Assembly: GCA_034429695.1 (NCBI GenBank)
Contig: DAOUGC010000219.1
Location: 1-40,635, forward strand
Length of the DNA stretch: 40,635 nucleotides
Direction of reading: 5' to 3'
Origin: DAOUGC01 sp034429695
Lineage (GTDB): Bacteria > Chloroflexota > Anaerolineae > Anaerolineales > Anaerolineaceae
A program made the position numbers and the translations under genes. The notes beneath the pieces were generated by a model. That model searched no databases. It was not told the DNA's origin and saw only the letters and a list, made by a program, of their open reading frames with translations. Position 1 is the stretch's first letter. Every line of letters begins with the position of its first letter. Shown here piece after piece: positions 24,939 to 34,003 of the stretch.

Positions 24939-25904
24939 TCAGGGTTGGAGGGGGTATTCCATCCAAATCAGGGTGTTGATGCGTTCAAATCCGGCATATT
25001 GAAAGGCTAGATCGGCATGATGGGCAGGGTAGTTGACCTGCAAGCCGGATGTGGGTAGTGCGCGGCGGATGTGGAGCAATAACGCCAGGATGGCGCTGTC
25101 TTCCTGTTGGGGATCGGCTGCCAGCCAGATATGGCGTGAGTTGCGGGCGCGGCGGTCCAGGGTGGCCACACCGGCCAATCCATGAGCAGCACGCGCTGAC
25201 CAGTGAGAGATGTCCTCGCCGTTCATCCAGTTGAACAGGCCCTGCATGAACCCCGGAATAAAGCGATCTGAGCGCAATGGCAAATTCCAGGTTACCTCAG
25301 GCGGATAAGATTGCTTGAGCCAGCTCTCCTGCTGGGGCCAGTCGGTGCTGCGCCGGGGGGTCACCGAAAGGGCGGGTTTGGAAATGCGCTCATCCACCGG
25401 TGTTTTCGCCAGCCACAATGAGCGACGGACGCGCTCATGAAAACCGATCTGCCGGTAGAGATTGTGTGCCACCGGGTTGTCGTCGCGCACCTGTAACCAT
25501 GCCGATGCAGCGGTGCGCTCTTTGGCATGCTGGATGGCGCGTTCCGTCAGGCGGCGTCCAATCCCCCGTTGGCGGAAATCGGGGTGAACGGCAACATTGG
25601 CGATCAGATACCGCCACCGTCCACGTATCATGAAGGGGATCAGGGTCAGGTTGCCCACCACGCGCCCGTGCTCCTCCCACACATAGCCGTTCATGGGGGT
25701 GGCGGTGTCCTCGCCACCGGCTGGCATCCAGTGCAGATAGCGGTAACTCTCAGCGGTTCGCCGCAGATGACGCAAATATTCCTTGCCGTCCTCATCCATC
25801 TGGCTGGCGAAGCACACTTCGATCAGTTCGACGATGGCGGGCAAATCCTTGCGTACATCAATGGGCCGCATGGGCGGCTGATGATAAGGCAGGCTAACGA
25901 TCAC
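24939..25904 (-). CDS. GNAT acetyltransferase with degenerate C-terminal half
   Basis: 321 residues from GTG 25904. Residues about 12-165 form a GNAT domain with the acetyl-CoA loop in VAVHPDFRQRGIGRRLTERAI and the following ASAWLQVRDDNPVAHNLYRQIGF. The C-terminal 150 residues keep the length and some strands of a second GNAT domain (HIWLAADPQQEDSAILALLL) but no acetyl-CoA motif. The substrate is unknown. No Shine-Dalgarno is visible. A -10 element (TACAAT, 25916-25911) ends six bases before the GTG, so the mRNA may be leaderless. An ATG at 25871 is an alternative start that would shorten the protein by 11 residues. Confidence 0.82.
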   Translation of the reverse strand: MIVSLPYHQPPMRPIDVRKDLPAIVELIEVCFASQMDEDGKEYLRHLRRTAESYRYLHWMPAGGEDTATPMNGYVWEEHGRVVGNLTLIPFMIRGRWRYLIANVAVHPDFRQRGIGRRLTERAIQHAKERTAASAWLQVRDDNPVAHNLYRQIGFHERVRRSLWLAKTPVDERISKPALSVTPRRSTDWPQQESWLKQSYPPEVTWNLPLRSDRFIPGFMQGLFNWMNGEDISHWSARAAHGLAGVATLDRRARNSRHIWLAADPQQEDSAILALLLHIRRALPTSGLQVNYPAHHADLAFQYAGFERINTLIWMEYPLQP

Positions 25905-25910
25905 AGGTTA

Positions 25911-25932
25911 ATTGTAATCCAATCACCTCAGA
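25911..25932 (-). promoter_or_regulatory. Promoter of the GNAT gene, likely leaderless
   Basis: On the minus strand the -10 TACAAT is at 25916-25911 and a -35-like TTGCCG lies 16 bp upstream at 25938-25933. Only TAACCT separates the -10 from the GTG at 25904. Confidence 0.5.
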
Positions 25933-25939
25933 CGGCAAG

Positions 25940-25968
25940 TTGACAGGTTCTGGCGGGAAAGATACAAT
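25940..25968 (+). promoter_or_regulatory. Near-perfect sigma-70 promoter of nagA, likely leaderless
   Basis: TTGACA (25940-25945), an exact 17-bp spacer and TACAAT (25963-25968). The ATG of nagA is at 25976, seven bases after the -10, where transcription is expected to start. No ribosome binding site fits in that space. Confidence 0.8.
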
Positions 25969-25975
25969 TTTTGGC

Positions 25976-27151
25976 ATGGTTTCCTCTGCTGTTTGTATTA
26001 CCAATGTGCGCATCCTTGCCGATGTGCGTGGCATCTCCAATGGCTGGCTGTGTTTTGGCAATGGAAAGATTTCAGCATTCGGCGCTGGAACCCCACCGGT
26101 GGATGTAACCTCAGCGGCTGGATTTGAAATGATTGACGGGCACGGTATGACCCTGATGCCCGGAATGATCGATCTGCACGTACACGGAGCGATGGGGTAC
26201 GAGGTGATGGATGCCGACCCGGATGGCCTGCGTGCGATGGCGCGTTTTTATGCCACACACGGCGTGACCGGTTTTCTCGCAACCACCTGGACGGCGACCC
26301 GTGAAGCCATCCACGCTGCCCTGGATTGCGTATCGCAGGTCATGCGCACAGGGACGCATGGAACGGCGCTGTTGGGGGCACATCTGGAGGGTCCTTATCT
26401 GAACCCTGCCCGCTGTGGAGCTCAGGACCCTGAACTGATCCGCAAGGCCGACCTTGAAGAAGCCGCCGGCTTTTTCTCCACGGGTGTGGTGAAGTTAATT
26501 GCGCTTGCTCCGGAATTTCCTGAGAACATTGCGCTGGTACAGGAATGTGCCCGCCGTGGTATTCGTGTATCCGCTGGGCATACCGATGCCACCTATGAAC
26601 AGATGCAGGCGGCGGTCCGGGCAGGTGTACGCCAGGTGACCCATTGTTACAATGCCATGAGCCCATTGAACCATCGCAACCCCGGTGTGGTTGGCGCTGC
26701 CATGGCTTTGCCGGAGATCCAGTGCGAATTGATCGCTGATAATATTCACGTTCATCCTGGCGCCATGCGTTCACTTGCGCTTGCCAAAGGGGTGGAGAAT
26801 ATTCTACTGATCACGGACGCCATTCGCGGCACAGGCCTGCCGGATGGCGACCATCCCATCGATCACCGCATCATTCACATTCGGGATGGAGAAGCCAGGC
26901 TGGATAACGGCGCGCTGGCTGGTAGTGTGCTCACCCTGGAACAAGGCTTGCACAACTTTTGTGAAGCTGCCGGTTTGTCAGTTGAACAGGCATGGGTGGC
27001 TTCCAGCGCCAATGCCGCCGCCGCGGTTGGTCTGGGTGATGTCACCGGCAGGATCAGCGCCGGGTATCAGGCGGACCTGGTCCTTCTGGATGACCATAAT
27101 CAGGTTCACGGCACCTGGGTGGGGGGGACTCGGGTGTATACTAAAGAGTAG
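25976..27151 (+). CDS. nagA: N-acetylglucosamine-6-phosphate deacetylase
   Basis: 391 residues from ATG 25976. The open frame reaches back to a TTG at 25940, but that codon is part of the -35 box, so it is not the start. An amidohydrolase-fold enzyme that removes acetate from GlcNAc-6-phosphate in amino-sugar and peptidoglycan recycling. Visible metal and active-site motifs are DLHVHGAMG (HxH), LGAHLEGPYLNP (glutamate), VSAGHTDATYEQ and THCYNAMSPLNHR (histidines) and LITDAIRGTG (catalytic aspartate), all in order. Length matches the family. No nagB or PTS gene is near; the product may process recycled wall sugars released by the lytic enzymes encoded upstream. Confidence 0.95.
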   Translation: MVSSAVCITNVRILADVRGISNGWLCFGNGKISAFGAGTPPVDVTSAAGFEMIDGHGMTLMPGMIDLHVHGAMGYEVMDADPDGLRAMARFYATHGVTGFLATTWTATREAIHAALDCVSQVMRTGTHGTALLGAHLEGPYLNPARCGAQDPELIRKADLEEAAGFFSTGVVKLIALAPEFPENIALVQECARRGIRVSAGHTDATYEQMQAAVRAGVRQVTHCYNAMSPLNHRNPGVVGAAMALPEIQCELIADNIHVHPGAMRSLALAKGVENILLITDAIRGTGLPDGDHPIDHRIIHIRDGEARLDNGALAGSVLTLEQGLHNFCEAAGLSVEQAWVASSANAAAAVGLGDVTGRISAGYQADLVLLDDHNQVHGTWVGGTRVYTKE

Positions 27152-27214
27152 TCTGAGCAGGCATTATTCTAACGTCATTCTTACGATTTACTGTCAGGAT
27201 GTTAACAGGCTGGG

Positions 27215-27256
27215 TGCTATAATCACAGCGCAGTCATTGGATTTCATAAAGGAAGG
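27215..27256 (+). promoter_or_regulatory. Extended -10 promoter and RBS of clpC
   Basis: TGCTATAAT (27215-27223) is a perfect extended -10. TTAACA at 27202 is too close to be its -35. AAAGGAAGG at 27248-27256 is the ribosome binding site for the adjacent ATGs at 27262 and 27265. I see no CIRCE or CtsR-like operator. Confidence 0.6.
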
Positions 27257-27261
27257 TATAA

Positions 27262-29727
27262 ATGATGCGATTTGACCGTTTTACTGAGCGCGCCCAGGAA
27301 GCCGCCCAGCGAGCCGCTGAGATTATCCAGCGATACGGGCACAATCAGATAGATACCGAACACATCCTGCTGGCTCTGATTGAACAACCCCAGGGTGTGA
27401 TTCCGCAAATACTGGAAGTACTGAACGTTGACCCCAACACGCTGTCGGAACGTTTGGATTACATATTAAAAACAAGCCCCAAAGCCAGTATTTTTGGCGG
27501 CGGCGCAGGCCAGATCTTCATCACCCCGCGCGTCAAGCGCATTATTGATCTGGCAAACGAGGAAGCCAGCCGGTTGAAGGATGAGTACATCTCCACCGAG
27601 CACATCTTCCTGGCGATCCTGTCGGAGCGCAACACACCGGCTGCGCGTTTGCTGGAAGGCGCAGGCATCACCCGTGAACGCGTGCATGATGCAATCATGC
27701 AGATTCGCGGCGGGCAACGCGTGACCGACCCCCAGGCTGAGACGCGCTACCGCACCCTGGAAAAATACTCGCGCGACCTGACGCAACTTGCCCGTGAGGG
27801 CAAACTGGACCCTGTGATCGGGCGTGATGAAGAGATCATGCGCGTGATGCAGATCCTGTCCCGCCGCACCAAGAACAACCCTGTATTGATCGGCGAGGCT
27901 GGTGTTGGCAAGACGGCCATTGTGGAAGGTCTGGCGCAGAAGATCGCCAGTAATGACGTGCCCGAGATCCTGATGGGCAAGCGGGTCATTGCCATTGACC
28001 TGGGCGCCATGATCGCCGGTTCACGCTTCCGCGGCGAGTTTGAAGAGCGTCTCAAAGCTTCCATTGAGGAAGTTCAGCGTTCGGATGGCGAGATCATCCT
28101 GTTTATTGATGAGCTGCACACCGTGGTGGGCGCAGGGGCGGCGCAGGGCGCAATGGATGCATCCAACATGCTGAAACCCGCCCTGGCGCGCGGCGAGCTG
28201 CAATGTATTGGTGCGACCACGCTGGATGAGTTCCACAAGTACATCGAAAAAGACGCGGCATTGGAACGCCGTTTTGCCCCGGTCTATGTGGATGAACCCG
28301 ATATTGAGGACACCATCCGCATGTTGCACGGCTTGCGTGACCGTTATGAGGCGCATCACAAGGTGCGTTTCACCGATGAAGCCCTGGTGGCCGCCGTGCG
28401 GTTATCTGCACGCTATGTCACCGACCGGCGCCTGCCCGACAAAGCCATTGACCTGATCGACGAATCGGCAGCCAAGTTGCGCGTTGCGTTGTACTCACTG
28501 CCGCCTGAGTTGAAACAGCGCAAGACCGAAATTGACCGCCTGGCAGCCGAAGAGGAACAGGCCGGTCTGGAACGTGATTACGAACGCGCTGCCCGAAAAA
28601 AGGCCGAACGCCTGCGCCTGGAGGAGCAATTTAATATTGACCGCGACCGCTGGGAGTCAGAACATTCACTGGATGAAGTGGTGGATGTGAATGACATCGC
28701 CCTGGTGATCTCGCAGTGGACGGGTATTCCGCTGAGCCAGATGATGGAGACCGAGGCGGAGCGCCTGTTGACCATGGAAGACCGCCTGCACGAATCGATC
28801 ATCGGGCAACACGAAGCCATATCTGCCATCGCAGATGCCATTCGCCGCGCACGCAGCGGGCTCAAGGATCCGCGCCGGCCAATCGGTTCGTTTATCTTCA
28901 TCGGTCCGTCTGGTGTGGGTAAGACCGAGCTGGCAAAAGCACTGGCTGAGTTCATGTTTGACGATGAGGATGCCCTGGTGCGTCTGGACATGTCAGAATA
29001 CCGCGAGCAGCATACGGCTTCACGCTTGTTTGGCGCTCCTCCGGGATATGTTGGTTACGAAGAGGGCGGCCAACTCACCGAGGCGGTTCGCCGACGTCCG
29101 TATCGGGTGATCCTGTTTGACGAGATCGAAAAGGCACACCCCGAAGTCTGGAATGCACTGTTGCAGATCCTTGATGACGGGCGTCTGACCGATGGTCAGG
29201 GACGGCTGGTGGACTTCCGCAATACGGTATTGATCATGACCAGCAACCTGGGCACCGAATTTGTCCGTCAGGCGGGGGCGCTGGGCTTCCTGCAGTCGAA
29301 TATTAGTGATGAGACCCGTCAGGCGCATGACAAGATCGAGAAGGCGCTCAAGAGCACCTTCCGGCCGGAGTTCCTCAACCGCATTGACGAGATCATCATC
29401 TTCTCGCCGTTGAGCCACGATGAAATGCTGCAGATCGTTGATCTGCAGATGAAAGAGATCTCGATCCGCCTGGATGAGCACGGCTTGAAGGTGCAGTTAA
29501 GTGACGCTGCCCGCAAGCGCATGGCAGAAATTGGTTATGACCAGGCATTTGGCGCCCGACCGCTGCGCAGGGCTTTGCAAAAGTATGTGGAAAGTCCGCT
29601 GTCTGTTCGCTTGCTTTCAGGCGAATTCCAGCGCGGAGATGTGGTGCTGGTGGATGTGGACGAGAACAACGAGATCATCTTCCGAAAGCCGGAAGTCCCG
29701 ATCAAGGTGGAAGAAAACGTCTCATAA
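27262..29727 (+). CDS. clpC: ATP-dependent Clp protease ATPase subunit ClpC
   Basis: 821 residues, a class I Hsp100 with an N domain (two Clp_N repeats, about 1-145), a first AAA+ module (Walker A GEAGVGKT near 211, Walker B ILFIDELH), a short coiled middle domain (about 405-470) and a second AAA+ module (Walker A GPSGVGKT near 549, RVILFDEIEKAHP). The short middle domain and the ClpP-docking tripeptide LGF in AGALGFLQSN show ClpC rather than ClpB, which lacks that loop. It unfolds substrates and feeds them to ClpP. Two ATGs in a row (27262, 27265) fit the ribosome binding site equally. No mcsA/mcsB/ctsR genes are adjacent. Strong terminator downstream. Confidence 0.93.
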   Translation: MMRFDRFTERAQEAAQRAAEIIQRYGHNQIDTEHILLALIEQPQGVIPQILEVLNVDPNTLSERLDYILKTSPKASIFGGGAGQIFITPRVKRIIDLANEEASRLKDEYISTEHIFLAILSERNTPAARLLEGAGITRERVHDAIMQIRGGQRVTDPQAETRYRTLEKYSRDLTQLAREGKLDPVIGRDEEIMRVMQILSRRTKNNPVLIGEAGVGKTAIVEGLAQKIASNDVPEILMGKRVIAIDLGAMIAGSRFRGEFEERLKASIEEVQRSDGEIILFIDELHTVVGAGAAQGAMDASNMLKPALARGELQCIGATTLDEFHKYIEKDAALERRFAPVYVDEPDIEDTIRMLHGLRDRYEAHHKVRFTDEALVAAVRLSARYVTDRRLPDKAIDLIDESAAKLRVALYSLPPELKQRKTEIDRLAAEEEQAGLERDYERAARKKAERLRLEEQFNIDRDRWESEHSLDEVVDVNDIALVISQWTGIPLSQMMETEAERLLTMEDRLHESIIGQHEAISAIADAIRRARSGLKDPRRPIGSFIFIGPSGVGKTELAKALAEFMFDDEDALVRLDMSEYREQHTASRLFGAPPGYVGYEEGGQLTEAVRRRPYRVILFDEIEKAHPEVWNALLQILDDGRLTDGQGRLVDFRNTVLIMTSNLGTEFVRQAGALGFLQSNISDETRQAHDKIEKALKSTFRPEFLNRIDEIIIFSPLSHDEMLQIVDLQMKEISIRLDEHGLKVQLSDAARKRMAEIGYDQAFGARPLRRALQKYVESPLSVRLLSGEFQRGDVVLVDVDENNEIIFRKPEVPIKVEENVS

Positions 29728-29741
29728 GTGATTGCGTTCCG

Positions 29742-29780
29742 GGGCTGTCCAACACGAGGTTGGGCAGCCCTTTTCTTTTT
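29742..29780 (+). terminator. Terminator of clpC
   Basis: GGGCTGTCCAAC (29742-29753), loop ACGAG, GTTGGGCAGCCC (29759-29770): a 12-bp stem with one G-T pair, then TTTTCTTTTT. Confidence 0.92.
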
Positions 29781-29832
29781 GCCTGGCTGCGGATACCATG
29801 GTATTTTGCCTGCTTCGGGATATACTTAATTC

Positions 29833-31494
29833 ATGCCCATGATCCATGATGACATCGTCAACCTGCTGCGCGGCATTTATCCATTCAAAAACATGGAGCC
29901 GCAATACATTGACGCCGTGATGTCCAACTCCACCCTGGTTTCCATGGATGCCGGTACATCGCCCTATGAGGCCGGCGACCCTGCCATGCACCTTTTTCTG
30001 GTACTGAAGGGCACGGTGGATCTGGTGGGCAGGGATGTGCAGGGGGTTTATCTCGTCTCCAGCGCTGATTCCGGGTTTTTCTTTGGGTATGAAATGTTGA
30101 TGGAGAATGCCAGGCGCACCAGCCGTGCATTATGCCGTACGGACGCGGATTTGCTCATGTTCACCCAGGATCAGATCGTGACCTTGATGAGCGAAATTCC
30201 GTGGTTCATGAGCGCGCTGGAGGTTCTGTCTGACAGCGCCAACCTGGCGCAAAAGCTTAATCCGCAATGGTTGAGCCCCAATGAGAATATCCTGTTCATC
30301 GCCAGACGGCATCCCATGTTCCTTTTCTTGCGTTTGTTGCTGCCGGTGGCCGCGCTTATCTTTATTGTTCCGCTGTTAATCGTCTGGGCAACAGTCATGT
30401 CAGGTCAGATATTCCCCCTGATTGTCCTGGCTGTGGCGCTGCTTGGTCTGGGTGGATGGATCGGCTGGCACGTGATTGACTGGCGTAATGATTATTCCAT
30501 TGTCACCAATCAGCGTGTACTGCTGCAGGAACGGATTGTGTTGTTGTATGACAGCCGCCAGGAATCTCCGATGAACGCGGTATTGATGGTCAGCACAGAG
30601 ACGGGGCAGATTGGCCGGATTTTCCATTACGGCAATGTGGTGGTACGCACCTATGCGGGAACCATTGTACTGCCTGACCTGCGCCACCCGCAGGAGGTCA
30701 GGCGGATTGTGGAAGTGATGCGCGACCGGGTGAAGGAAATGCGCCATCTGGAGGATGTGGATGTGCGTGCCCGTCAATTGCAGGAACGGTTGATGGGGAA
30801 AAACCAGCCTCCGCAAGGTGGGCAACAAAAACCGGCGCCTGCCCAGGTGGAGCCGGGGAGCTTGCAGCGCACGCTGGCATCCATGTTTCAAATGCGCATG
30901 GAGAGCAACGGGGTGATTACCTACCGCAAGCACTGGGTCATTCTGCTTGCGCATATCTTCTTCCCATCGCTGTTGATGATCGCGCTGCTGGTATTGCTGG
31001 TGCTGGGTTGGCTGGGGCGCATCCCGCTGCTGGGCGGAACAACCGTGACCGCACTGGTGTTTGTTCTGGGGCTGTTTGTGTCAGGATGGTGGTTGTATCA
31101 GTATGTAGACTGGCGCAATGATTATTACCTGGTCACAAACGACCAGGTGCTGGATGTGTATAAAAAACCTCTGGGGCGCGAAGAACGTCGTGCTGCGCCT
31201 TTGAAAAATATTCAGACCATCGAGTTTGAACGGCTGGGCATCATCGGACTGCTGTTCAATTATGGGACGGTGTACATCAAGGTGGGTGACTCAGACCTGA
31301 CCTTTGATGAGGTGTTCAACCCCAGTGAGGTGCAACGCGAGTTGTTCAAGCGCCTGGCTGAACGCGATTACCGTGAACGGCAGGCCGAGGTTAGCGGGGA
31401 GCAGCAGCGCATGATCGAATGGCTGCAGATCTATCACAGGGTCACCCGCACTGCAAGCGGCGAGAATTTGCCTCCCGGTGATGGGCAAGGTTAA
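29833..31494 (+). CDS. Cyclic-nucleotide-binding-like domain fused to two membrane/bPH modules
   Basis: 553 residues. Residues about 10-130 have the cNMP-binding jelly-roll pattern (YEAGDPAMHLFLVLKGTVDLV, FFFGYEMLMENARRTSRALCR), but the phosphate-binding cassette is degenerate. Then two modules follow, each a pair of membrane helices (about 160-210 and 370-425) and a bacterial PH domain (bPH_2/YdbS type): WRNDYSIVTNQRVLLQE and WRNDYYLVTNDQVLDVYK. A Gln/Pro linker lies at about 320-345. The protein should be a cytoplasm-facing membrane sensor or scaffold; ligand and output are unknown. There is no Shine-Dalgarno before ATG 29833, and TATACT ends six bases upstream, so the transcript may be leaderless. 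Next gene is def, 54 bp on. Confidence 0.8.
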   Translation: MPMIHDDIVNLLRGIYPFKNMEPQYIDAVMSNSTLVSMDAGTSPYEAGDPAMHLFLVLKGTVDLVGRDVQGVYLVSSADSGFFFGYEMLMENARRTSRALCRTDADLLMFTQDQIVTLMSEIPWFMSALEVLSDSANLAQKLNPQWLSPNENILFIARRHPMFLFLRLLLPVAALIFIVPLLIVWATVMSGQIFPLIVLAVALLGLGGWIGWHVIDWRNDYSIVTNQRVLLQERIVLLYDSRQESPMNAVLMVSTETGQIGRIFHYGNVVVRTYAGTIVLPDLRHPQEVRRIVEVMRDRVKEMRHLEDVDVRARQLQERLMGKNQPPQGGQQKPAPAQVEPGSLQRTLASMFQMRMESNGVITYRKHWVILLAHIFFPSLLMIALLVLLVLGWLGRIPLLGGTTVTALVFVLGLFVSGWWLYQYVDWRNDYYLVTNDQVLDVYKKPLGREERRAAPLKNIQTIEFERLGIIGLLFNYGTVYIKVGDSDLTFDEVFNPSEVQRELFKRLAERDYRERQAEVSGEQQRMIEWLQIYHRVTRTASGENLPPGDGQG

Positions 31495-31548
31495 GGTAAA
31501 ATAAGGCATCTTTTTATTGGGTTTTGAACGAGGACAGGAAAAGACAAG

Positions 31549-32055
31549 ATGGCTCTACGGAAAATTGTTTATCTCCCCGATCCGGTGCTGCGGCGCAAGG
31601 CGCACAAAATCACCGAGGTGGATAAAAAATTGCAGGAACTGATTGACGACATGGTGGAGACCATGCGCGATGCCCCCGGTGTGGGGCTGGCGGCTCCACA
31701 GGTGGGTGTGTCTGAACGGCTTGTGGTGATTGAATACGGTGACGATGAGGACGAGGAAGCCCCCAAAAAGTTGTTCGTGCTGATCAACCCCGAGATTGTT
31801 GAAACGTCTGAGGAAATGGTGAACGGGATTGAAGCCTGCCTGTCCATCCCCGGGCTGGTGGGTGAGGTGGAACGTCACGAGCGGATTGTGGTCAAAGCGC
31901 TTAACCGCCACGGCAAACCCACCAAAATCAAGGTAAAGGGTTGGCTGGCGCGTATTTTCCAACACGAGATTGATCATCTGGAAGGCATCGTTTATCCTGA
32001 CCGCGCCAGCCGCGTCTGGCAGCCCAGAGAAGACGAGGAAGTGCCAGCAGATTGA
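31549..32055 (+). CDS. def: Peptide deformylase
   Basis: 168 residues. It removes the formyl group from the N-terminal methionine of new proteins. All three family motifs are present: GVGLAAPQVG (motif 1), EACLSIPG (motif 2, the usual EGCLS with Gly changed to Ala) and HEIDHLEG (motif 3). These supply the metal ligands Cys, His and His and the catalytic Glu. Start ATG 31549, with GAGGACAGGAAAAG upstream. Short acidic insertion DDEDEEAPKK between the motifs. The recF start lies 13 bp after the stop. Confidence 0.96.
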   Translation: MALRKIVYLPDPVLRRKAHKITEVDKKLQELIDDMVETMRDAPGVGLAAPQVGVSERLVVIEYGDDEDEEAPKKLFVLINPEIVETSEEMVNGIEACLSIPGLVGEVERHERIVVKALNRHGKPTKIKVKGWLARIFQHEIDHLEGIVYPDRASRVWQPREDEEVPAD

Positions 32056-32068
32056 TGTATTTCAAACG

Positions 32069-33277
32069 ATGTATCTGACTCATCTGTCTCTGACGAACTT
32101 TCGAGCATTTACCCGCCTGGACATGGACGTGCCTGGGCGGGTTCTTTTGTTGGTCGGCGCCAATGCACAGGGCAAGACAACGCTGCTTGAGGCGGTCTAT
32201 TACCTGGCGACCTATCATTCCTTTCACGCACCCAGCGACCGGCAATTGATCAATTTCAATGCTGCCAACGAGAAGTTGGCTGTGGCGCGTCTGGTGGCTG
32301 ATTATCACCGTGCGGCGCGTACGCATCGTCTGGAGGTGCGCCTGATCCAGGAGAGCAACAACGGCAGTTCGCGACTGCGCAAAGAAATATATCTGGACGG
32401 CGTTAAACGCACCACGCATGAAGCCATGGGGCATTTCAATGCCGTGATCTTCCTGCCGCAGATGACTTCCATTCTGGAAGGCGCGCCGGATGAGCGCAGG
32501 CGTTATCTCAACCTCGCCATTTCGCAGGCATCGCCGCATTACGCGGTTCAATTGAGTGAATACAACCAGTTGCTCACCCAGCGCAATGCGCTGCTAAAGC
32601 AACTGTGCGAGCGCGGCGGGGATGCCGGCCAGTTGACCTACTGGGACCAGTTGCTGGCTGAGCGGGGAGCGGCGATAATTCATCAACGCATTACTGCCGT
32701 GGACGAACTGGAAAAACTGGCTGCCCGCTTTCATCATCATCTGACACACGAGCAGGAAATTTTGCGTGTGCATTACCAGCCATCTTATGACCCGTTGCCG
32801 CAGCCGGATGGACAATTTTCTTTGCCGCTGTTGACCCGTGTGGATCGTTCAGGCATCAGCGTTGAGCAGATCAAAAATGGCTTTCTGGAGCGTTTGGAAG
32901 GCTTGCGGCGTGAGGAGATCGCCCGTGGGGTGACCACGGTGGGACCTCACCGTGATGAAATGCGTTTCTTGAGCAATGGGGTGGATCTGGGATATTACGG
33001 ATCGCGTGGGCAGATCCGCACTGCCCTGCTGGCGCTCAAACTGGCCGAAGTTTCATGGCTGCGCAACCGCACCGGTCAGAACCCGGTGTTGTTGCTGGAC
33101 GAGATCCTGGCTGAGCTGGATTTGCAACGGCGTGAAGACCTGTTGAAAACCATACAGGACTCCGAACAAGCCTTGCTGACCACCACCGATCAGAACATGT
33201 TCGTCGGTGATTTTGCAGCAGGATATACCATCTGGCAGGTGGCAAACGGCCAGGTGGTGGAGCAAAAAGCGGACTAG
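32069..33277 (+). CDS. recF: DNA replication and repair protein RecF
   Basis: 402 residues from ATG 32069; the earlier in-frame ATG at 31970 lies inside def and is rejected. An SMC-like ATPase that loads RecA at gaps. The N-terminus MYLTHLSLTNFRAFTRLDMD and Walker A GANAQGKTT are typical. RRYLNLAISQASPHYAVQLSEYN, GPHRDEMRF, the signature SRGQIRTALLALKLAE and Walker B LLLDEILAELD follow in order. No Shine-Dalgarno is evident in the 13-bp gap after def, so it may depend on coupling. It is not next to dnaA, dnaN or gyrB as in many genomes. Confidence 0.95.
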   Translation: MYLTHLSLTNFRAFTRLDMDVPGRVLLLVGANAQGKTTLLEAVYYLATYHSFHAPSDRQLINFNAANEKLAVARLVADYHRAARTHRLEVRLIQESNNGSSRLRKEIYLDGVKRTTHEAMGHFNAVIFLPQMTSILEGAPDERRRYLNLAISQASPHYAVQLSEYNQLLTQRNALLKQLCERGGDAGQLTYWDQLLAERGAAIIHQRITAVDELEKLAARFHHHLTHEQEILRVHYQPSYDPLPQPDGQFSLPLLTRVDRSGISVEQIKNGFLERLEGLRREEIARGVTTVGPHRDEMRFLSNGVDLGYYGSRGQIRTALLALKLAEVSWLRNRTGQNPVLLLDEILAELDLQRREDLLKTIQDSEQALLTTTDQNMFVGDFAAGYTIWQVANGQVVEQKAD

Positions 33278-33292
33278 CTTCCCAAGGATTAA

Positions 33293-34003
33293 TTAGATGG
33301 GGGTTTTTGTGGGTACACCCACCCGGCGTGGATAAGCGGGTGGGGTGGCTGCCACTTTGTCAACCACAATGAGATAGCGGTCTTCTTCAATACCGGGTAA
33401 TTGAACCGGTTTGAGTTGCCGCAGGTGTCCGCCCAGCAGCCGGATGGCGCGTTCTGCCGCGTGAGCTTCGGCGGGACCATTTTCACCTTTTTGAAATAAC
33501 GCTGCTCCGCCCATTCGAACCAACGGCAGCAGGTATTCACTTAAAACCGGCAGATTGGCGACCGCGCGCGCCACAGCCCAGTCGTATTTTTCACGGTGTT
33601 CGGGCATGTGCCCTACTTCTTCGGCGCGCGCCTGCACCACGCTGACTTTTTCCATACCCAAAACTTCGATCATGTGGCGGCAGAACTCGGCCTTTTTACC
33701 CACTGATTCCACCAGGGTTAACTGCATGGCAGGATAGGCGATCTTCAAGGGAATACCGGGAAAGCCCGCGCCTGTGCCAACATCAATCAAACGTTTGGGG
33801 GCAACGCCTCCAAATGCCAGAAGGCAGCTTAGTGAGTCAAGGAAATGTTTTGTGCGGACACTTTCCACCTCGCGAATGGCGGTCAGGTTGAAGCGCATAT
33901 TCCAATCCATCAGCTCCTGTTCATAGAGCTGAAAGGCAGCCACCTGGCGGGGCGAAAGGGTAAGGCCAAACTGGGCGCGGATATCCTGCTTGAGCTTTTC
34001 CAT
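33293..34003 (-). CDS. rsmG: 16S rRNA (guanine-527-N7)-methyltransferase
   Basis: 236 residues from ATG 34003; the frame upstream to 34186 adds 61 residues without similarity that cover the promoter. The SAM-binding motif is RLIDVGTGAGFPGIPLKIAYP, followed by LTLVESVGKKAEFC and YDWAVARAVANLPVLSEYLLPL, the RsmG/GidB pattern. LMDWNMRFNLTAIR at about residue 30 is also diagnostic. It methylates G527 of 16S rRNA; in other bacteria its loss gives low-level streptomycin resistance. No Shine-Dalgarno is visible; TATAAT (34019-34014) ends ten bases before the ATG, so the leader is only a few bases. Convergent with recF, 15 bp apart. Confidence 0.95.
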   Translation of the reverse strand: MEKLKQDIRAQFGLTLSPRQVAAFQLYEQELMDWNMRFNLTAIREVESVRTKHFLDSLSCLLAFGGVAPKRLIDVGTGAGFPGIPLKIAYPAMQLTLVESVGKKAEFCRHMIEVLGMEKVSVVQARAEEVGHMPEHREKYDWAVARAVANLPVLSEYLLPLVRMGGAALFQKGENGPAEAHAAERAIRLLGGHLRQLKPVQLPGIEEDRYLIVVDKVAATPPAYPRRVGVPTKTPI

